Made by a program: the position numbers and the translations under genes. The notes beneath the pieces were generated by a model. It was not told the DNA's origin. It was given only the letters and a program-made list of their open reading frames with translations, and did not search any database. A stretch of DNA of 64,000 nt from Gemmatimonadaceae bacterium. GTDB taxonomy: Bacteria; Gemmatimonadota; Gemmatimonadetes; Gemmatimonadales; Gemmatimonadaceae. Where the stretch lies: contig JAHBVT010000001.1 in NCBI GenBank assembly GCA_019637355.1, positions 186,001 through 250,000 of the forward strand, written 5' to 3'. Positions 60,328-64,000 of this stretch are shown here, in pieces; the stretch's first letter is position 1; the number at the start of each line of letters is the position of its first letter.

Positions 60328-61535
60328 CGCCGCGCCGCGCCGCGCTGGCGTTCATCTTCGTCTCGATCGTCCTCGACATCGTCGCCTTCGGCATCGTCAT
60401 TCCGGTGCTGCCCAAGCTGATCGAGTCGTTCGTGGACTTCGATGCCGCGCGCGCCGCACAGTGGGTGGGACTCTTCGGGACCGTCTGGGCGCTGATGCAG
60501 TTCTGCTGTGCGCCGCTGCTCGGGGCGCTCTCCGACCGCTTCGGCCGCCGCCCGGTGCTGTTGCTCTCGATCAGCGGCCTCGGACTCGACTACGTCTTTA
60601 TGGCGCTTGCGCCCACGCTCGGCTGGTTGTTCGTCGGGCGCATCATCTCCGGAATGACCGCCGCCGGGTTCGCCACCGCCGCCGCGTACATCGCCGACGT
60701 CACCGAACCGGAGCGTCGTGCCGCCGCCTTCGGCCTCGTCGGCGCCGCGTGGGGATTCGGCTTCGTCGTGGGGCCGGCGCTCGGCGGCATCCTCGGTGCC
60801 GCCGATCCGCGCCTCCCGTTCTGGGTGGCGGGCGCGCTGGCGTTGGTGAACGCGGCCTATGGCTTCTTCGTCCTGCCGGAGTCCTTGCCGCCCGAGAAGC
60901 GCGCCGCCTTCGACCTCAAGCGCGCCAACCCCTTGGGCTCGCTGCGGTTCCTGCAGGCCAACCGCCAACTCTTCGGCCTCGCCGGCACGAGCTTCCTCTA
61001 CAACCTCGGCCATACCGTCTTCCCGAGCGTCTTCGTCATCTGGGCCAGCTACCGCTATGGCTGGGACGCCAAGGCGGTCGGGCTTTCCCTTGCCGTGGTC
61101 GGCATTGCCAACATCCTCGTGCAGGGCGGGCTCGTGCGCCCCCTGGTCCGGCGCGTCGGTGCGCGCCGCGCGATGGCCATCGGCGCCGCGGCCGGGACGC
61201 TGGGCTTCGCGCTCTACGGCATCGCCGCGGCGGTGCCGCTCTTCTGGCTCGCAATCTTCGTCTATGCGCCGGCGGGTGTGTTCAACCCGTCGTTGATGGG
61301 CGCGATGTCCAAGCGCGTCGGCCCCAGCGAGCAGGGACGCCTGCAGGGAGCGACGAGCTCGTTGATGGGCGTGGCCGGAATGCTCGGGCCGGGCCTCTTT
61401 ACCCTGAGCTTCGCCTGGGCGATTCGACCCGGCGGCATCGTCCACCTGCCAGGCCTTCCGTTCTTGATCGCCGCGGCGCTCTTTGCGGCCGCCGGTCTCC
61501 TGGCGATGCGCAGTACCACGCCCGAATCGGACTGA
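60324..61535 (+). CDS. TCR/Tet family MFS exporter
   Basis: Major facilitator protein of 403 residues with 12 helices, related to TetA-type drug exporters. [45 protein letters not shown] includes the MFS motif A ([11 protein letters not shown]), and [34 protein letters not shown] is motif C of 12-TMS antiporters. [27 protein letters not shown] is typical of the Tet branch. The start is the GTG overlapping the DUF1275 stop. It could export a drug or metabolite; no TetR regulator adjoins it. Confidence 0.92.
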   Translation: MTPRRAALAFIFVSIVLDIVAFGIVIPVLPKLIESFVDFDAARAAQWVGLFGTVWALMQFCCAPLLGALSDRFGRRPVLLLSISGLGLDYVFMALAPTLGWLFVGRIISGMTAAGFATAAAYIADVTEPERRAAAFGLVGAAWGFGFVVGPALGGILGAADPRLPFWVAGALALVNAAYGFFVLPESLPPEKRAAFDLKRANPLGSLRFLQANRQLFGLAGTSFLYNLGHTVFPSVFVIWASYRYGWDAKAVGLSLAVVGIANILVQGGLVRPLVRRVGARRAMAIGAAAGTLGFALYGIAAAVPLFWLAIFVYAPAGVFNPSLMGAMSKRVGPSEQGRLQGATSSLMGVAGMLGPGLFTLSFAWAIRPGGIVHLPGLPFLIAAALFAAAGLLAMRSTTPESD

Positions 61536-61616
61536 CGAGTCATAGGGCGAGAGGACCATTCCGCGGGCGCGCTCCCGGCGATAGCGTATCGCGATCTCTT
61601 CCCCGACGGATTCCCG

Positions 61617-62423
61617 ATGCGCCGAATGTTGGTCTTCTGCAGCGCCCTCTCTCTCGTCCTCGGCTCCGCACTTGAGGCGCAGGGTGCGCCGGTGCGCGCG
61701 CGGCTGGGCGCACCCAACGACCGGTGGACGCCTGCGGAGATGGAGCTTGGGCCGGGTGACTCGCTGGACCTCCGGACGCGCAGCGGCGCGGCGGTCCTGC
61801 GCGCCGCCCGCGGTGAGGTTAGCATCGAGCGCCGCACTGGCTTCGATCGGCGCACCGGTGCCATACGTGGCGCGATGATCGGCGGCCTGGTCGGCGTGGC
61901 GATCCCCCTGCTCATTCCCGAGATGCGCGAGAGCGGCTGGGGCCCGGTCTTCTCGGTGATATTCGGCGCCGTCGGCGTCGGCGGCGGAGCACTGGTCGGC
62001 ACCGCCTTCGCACCGGCGAGCTGGGAGCCGTATTCCGTGGCTCGTGACGGCTGCGCGGTCTACCGCTTCGCCCCGGGCTCCGTGGTCAAGATCCGCGCCG
62101 CGGATGGCAGCCAGCGCTCCGGCACCGTCGTCCGACACGAGGCCGAGGCCATCGCCATCCAGTCAGCCGGTTCAGCGGCTCCCACGGCGCTGCAGACGTC
62201 CGGTGCGTCCGCCGAGCTTGCCGTCGGAAAGAACCGCCGCAAGGGCGCGCTGGTCTGGGGCGCCGCCGGGGCTGGGCTTGGCATTGTCGGGGCGGCGACG
62301 GACCCCGAGGCTGACGGCAGCACCGCCGTCGCCGCGGTCCTCGGGAACGCACTCTTCTTCGGCGGTATCGGCGCGCTGGTGGGCACGTCAGGCAACACCC
62401 GAGTGCCGCTGCCTTGCCGCTAG
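61617..62423 (+). CDS. Secreted protein with glycine-zipper segments
   Basis: Exported protein of 268 residues, no family I can name. Signal peptide MRRMLVFCSALSLVLGSALEAQ. Two glycine-rich membrane-like stretches occur: AMIGGLVGVAIPLLIPEMRESGWGPVFSVIFGAVGVGGGALVG and GALVWGAAGAGLGIVGAA...AVLGNALFFGGIGALVG. Between them is a soluble part. This looks like a pair of YMGG/glycine-zipper hairpins of outer-membrane-associated proteins. It follows the MFS gene by 81 bp. Confidence 0.7.
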   Translation: MRRMLVFCSALSLVLGSALEAQGAPVRARLGAPNDRWTPAEMELGPGDSLDLRTRSGAAVLRAARGEVSIERRTGFDRRTGAIRGAMIGGLVGVAIPLLIPEMRESGWGPVFSVIFGAVGVGGGALVGTAFAPASWEPYSVARDGCAVYRFAPGSVVKIRAADGSQRSGTVVRHEAEAIAIQSAGSAAPTALQTSGASAELAVGKNRRKGALVWGAAGAGLGIVGAATDPEADGSTAVAAVLGNALFFGGIGALVGTSGNTRVPLPCR

Positions 62424-62499
62424 CGCCCCCACTGGCGTAACGCAGGGCGATGTACGAACCTCAAGGCGTGGAGCGGCACCCCCCACGCCGGAGGTCGCG

Positions 62500-62709
62500 A
62501 TGGCTTTCACCCCGCAGGCGCAGGCCGTCTGGGACCGCGTCCCGGAGGCCACCCGCGCCAAGCTCCTCGACAGCGGCTTCTGCACGCGCTGCCTGGCGAC
62601 GCGTCATTTCGACCTCACCGAAGGCGAGATTCGCGACAAGGAACTCGCCTTGATCGGCAAGTGCGGCACCTGCGGGGCGCGCGTCGTGCGCCTCGTGCAA
62701 CTCGAATAG
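62500..62709 (+). CDS. Small zinc-ribbon protein
   Basis: A 69-residue cytosolic protein. Cys28-x2-Cys31 and Cys55-x2-Cys58 (CTRC, CGTC) form a four-cysteine zinc ribbon around DLTEGEIRDKELALIGK. GGAGG lies 5 bases before the ATG, fixing the start; longer in-frame sequence upstream is shadow. I know no function. Such ribbons bind nucleic acids or proteins. Confidence 0.7.
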   Translation: MAFTPQAQAVWDRVPEATRAKLLDSGFCTRCLATRHFDLTEGEIRDKELALIGKCGTCGARVVRLVQLE

Positions 62710-62714
62710 ACCCT

Positions 62715-63122
62715 ATGCGCTTCGTCCTTCCAATTGTCATTGTCGTGGCACTGAGCGCTGCGGCGCCGCTCCACGCCCAAGCCGCCGTGCGCTGGCAGGA
62801 GATCGGCAAGACCTCCACCGGCAATCTGGTCTACGTGGATCCGCGATCGGTGCGCGACACCGCAGGCTTCAAGCAGGCCACGGTGCGCACCGTGTACGCC
62901 GAGCCGGTGGATACGCCGCAGGGCCCCATCACCGGCTCGCGGGCGACGGCGCTGTTCGATTGCGCCGCGCAACGCGTGGCGGTGCTCGAGAACATCATCT
63001 ACCACGACGAGCGCGCCAACCGCGTCTACCGGCGCAGTGCCCCTCAGCGGCCCGGCTTCGGGCCGGCGATGACGAGCACCTTTGCGCACGTAGCAATGCA
63101 GCACCTCTGCGCGCCGCGGTAG
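62715..63122 (+). CDS. Secreted surface-adhesin-E-like protein
   Basis: Exported protein of 135 residues starting 5 bp after the zinc-ribbon stop. Signal peptide MRFVLPIVIVVALSAAAPLHAQ. The pattern VRWQEIGKTSTGNLVYVDPRSVRDT, then KQATVRTVYAEPV, ATALFDCAAQRVAVLENIIYHDE and CAPR at the end matches the small family found under surface-adhesin protein E, with two conserved cysteines. The function is unknown. Confidence 0.65.
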   Translation: MRFVLPIVIVVALSAAAPLHAQAAVRWQEIGKTSTGNLVYVDPRSVRDTAGFKQATVRTVYAEPVDTPQGPITGSRATALFDCAAQRVAVLENIIYHDERANRVYRRSAPQRPGFGPAMTSTFAHVAMQHLCAPR

Positions 63123-63253
63123 GGGTCGCTCCTGCGCACGGTGTTCGCGCACGGCTGTGGATGTCGACTGAAGCCTCCGGCTGAAGGTTGGGCGGGTCGC
63201 AACTCCAGCTACCTCAGTTGTGCCTCAGTGAGCTCCCGCCTTGTGGCCGACAG

Positions 63254-64000
63254 CTAGATGCATTCTGACAACCGCCGAAGGCCCTCCGCGATGTCCTCGG
63301 GCTCAATGCCACCGTAGCCAAGCAGCAGCCCGGAGCGAGGCGGCGTATCGACATACCTCGGCGAGAGCGGAAACATCGCCACTCCGCGCTCGTGCGCCCG
63401 CTGGGCCACGCCGCAATCGTCGACCGCCGGGTCGTCGAAGGTCGCGGCAAGGTGCAGTCCGCCTGGCGCCGCAATCGGCGTCAGCACGCCACGGAACTTC
63501 CCGGTGAGCAGCTCGCGCATCGTGTCGTGACGCTTGGTGAACGCGCGCCGCAGGCGTCGGAGATGTTGGGCCAGGACTCCATCCTCAAGGAACTGCGCGA
63601 GCGCCGCCTGCGTCGGTACCGGACTATGCCAGTCGGTGGCGTGCTTTGCCTTGCGTAGCGCCGCGTGGAGCGTCGACGGTGCCACCACGAAGCCCAAGCG
63701 GAGCGTGGGGAGCATCGACTTGGAGAAGCTGCCCACGTAGAGCACACGGCCGCAGGTGTCGAGGCTGCGCAGTGGCTCAAGGGGTCGCCCGCCGAAGCGG
63801 AACTCGCTGTCGTAGTCGTCCTCCACGACTGCGGCGTGATGGGCGGCGGCCCACGACAGCAACGCTTGCCGGCGCTCCATCGACATCGGAATTCCGAGCG
63901 GGTACTGGTGCGACGGCGTCACGTACACCAGTCGCGCACGCGCCGGAAGCGCATCCACCACGAGTCCCGCCGCATCCACCGGGACTCCACGCACGGTGCA
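63254..64000 (-). CDS. MocR-type PLP aminotransferase/regulator (C-terminal part)
   Basis: Partial gene continuing past the right edge; 249 residues visible. It is the aminotransferase-fold half of a PdxR/MocR-type GntR regulator or a free aminotransferase. RLVYVTPSHQYPLGIPMSMERRQALLSWAAAHHAAVVEDDYDSEFRFGGRPLEPL contains VYVTPSHQYPxG and VxEDDYDSEFR, characteristic of the MocR family. PLP lysine lies in YVGSFSKSMLPTLRLGFVV. Its N-terminal helix-turn-helix would be encoded beyond 64000. Neighbours do not tell which pathway it regulates. Confidence 0.88.
   Translation of the reverse strand, partial: CTVRGVPVDAAGLVVDALPARARLVYVTPSHQYPLGIPMSMERRQALLSWAAAHHAAVVEDDYDSEFRFGGRPLEPLRSLDTCGRVLYVGSFSKSMLPTLRLGFVVAPSTLHAALRKAKHATDWHSPVPTQAALAQFLEDGVLAQHLRRLRRAFTKRHDTMRELLTGKFRGVLTPIAAPGGLHLAATFDDPAVDDCGVAQRAHERGVAMFPLSPRYVDTPPRSGLLLGYGGIEPEDIAEGLRRLSECI

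Overview
The window is GC-rich bacterial DNA with very tight gene packing. Many genes overlap by ATGA or GTGA, GTG and TTG starts are common, and three convergent gene pairs overlap at their stop codons. Two PadR plus MacB/FtsX-type 'ADOP' permease pairs, lipoproteins and secreted TPR or S41 proteins, a Tat-exported molybdoenzyme, an imuA/imuB/dnaE2 mutasome and a CoA-dependent anthranilate cluster together suggest a Gemmatimonadota-like soil or freshwater bacterium. This is inference from gene content; no rRNA or other phylogenetic marker is present. Both ends cut genes: an SNF/LeuT-type transporter on the left and a MocR-type aminotransferase on the right.

Layout. 1-16.1 kb: SNF transporter, processive family 2 glycosyltransferase, membrane Ser/Thr kinase, a broken secreted-protein gene, PadR+ADOP pair 1, a frameshifted DUF6174-like lipoprotein, gamma-glutamyltransferase, PadR+ADOP pair 2 with a perfect palindrome over the PadR start region, and a beta-helix lipoprotein. 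16.2-26.7 kb: a block bounded by two copies of a 107-bp direct repeat (97 % identical) that is part of the 3' end of a KAS III gene. It holds dnaE2 and imuB (overlapping), a cargo operon on the other strand (thioredoxin-like protein, 8-cysteine exported peptide, lipoprotein, two unknown proteins), imuA, short-repeat clutter and a GNAT. imuA and imuB each start at a copy of an 11-bp-period direct repeat that resembles a LexA operator. dnaE2 carries two in-frame insertions made of palindromic repeats.

26-35.5 kb: one long minus-strand operon for aerobic CoA-dependent 2-aminobenzoate metabolism: bifunctional aromatic-acyl-CoA hydroxylase/reductase, SDR, MarR, enoyl-CoA hydratase, acyl-CoA dehydrogenase, aryl-CoA ligase, RidA, KAS III and GNAT. 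35.6-49 kb: HNH protein, second RidA, secreted amidohydrolase, PQQ sugar dehydrogenase, two paralogous TPR proteins, MgtE, M14 carboxypeptidase, two alpha/beta hydrolases, a DCC protein and an S41 protease. 49-53.4 kb: molybdoenzyme operon (2Fe-2S subunit, Tat-exported molybdopterin subunit, XdhC, MocA). 53.5-64 kb: cardiolipin synthase, a 33-aa membrane ORF, Na+/solute symporter, arginase plus LOR/SDH-type ornithine cyclodeaminase (arginine to proline), Rieske protein, DUF1275 protein, MFS exporter, small secreted and zinc-ribbon proteins, and the partial MocR protein.

The most unusual part is the 16.2-26.7 kb block: a split mutasome with its own operators, repeat insertions inside the polymerase, and an undescribed small disulfide-peptide operon. 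No CRISPR array, tRNA, rRNA, transposase or integrase was seen.
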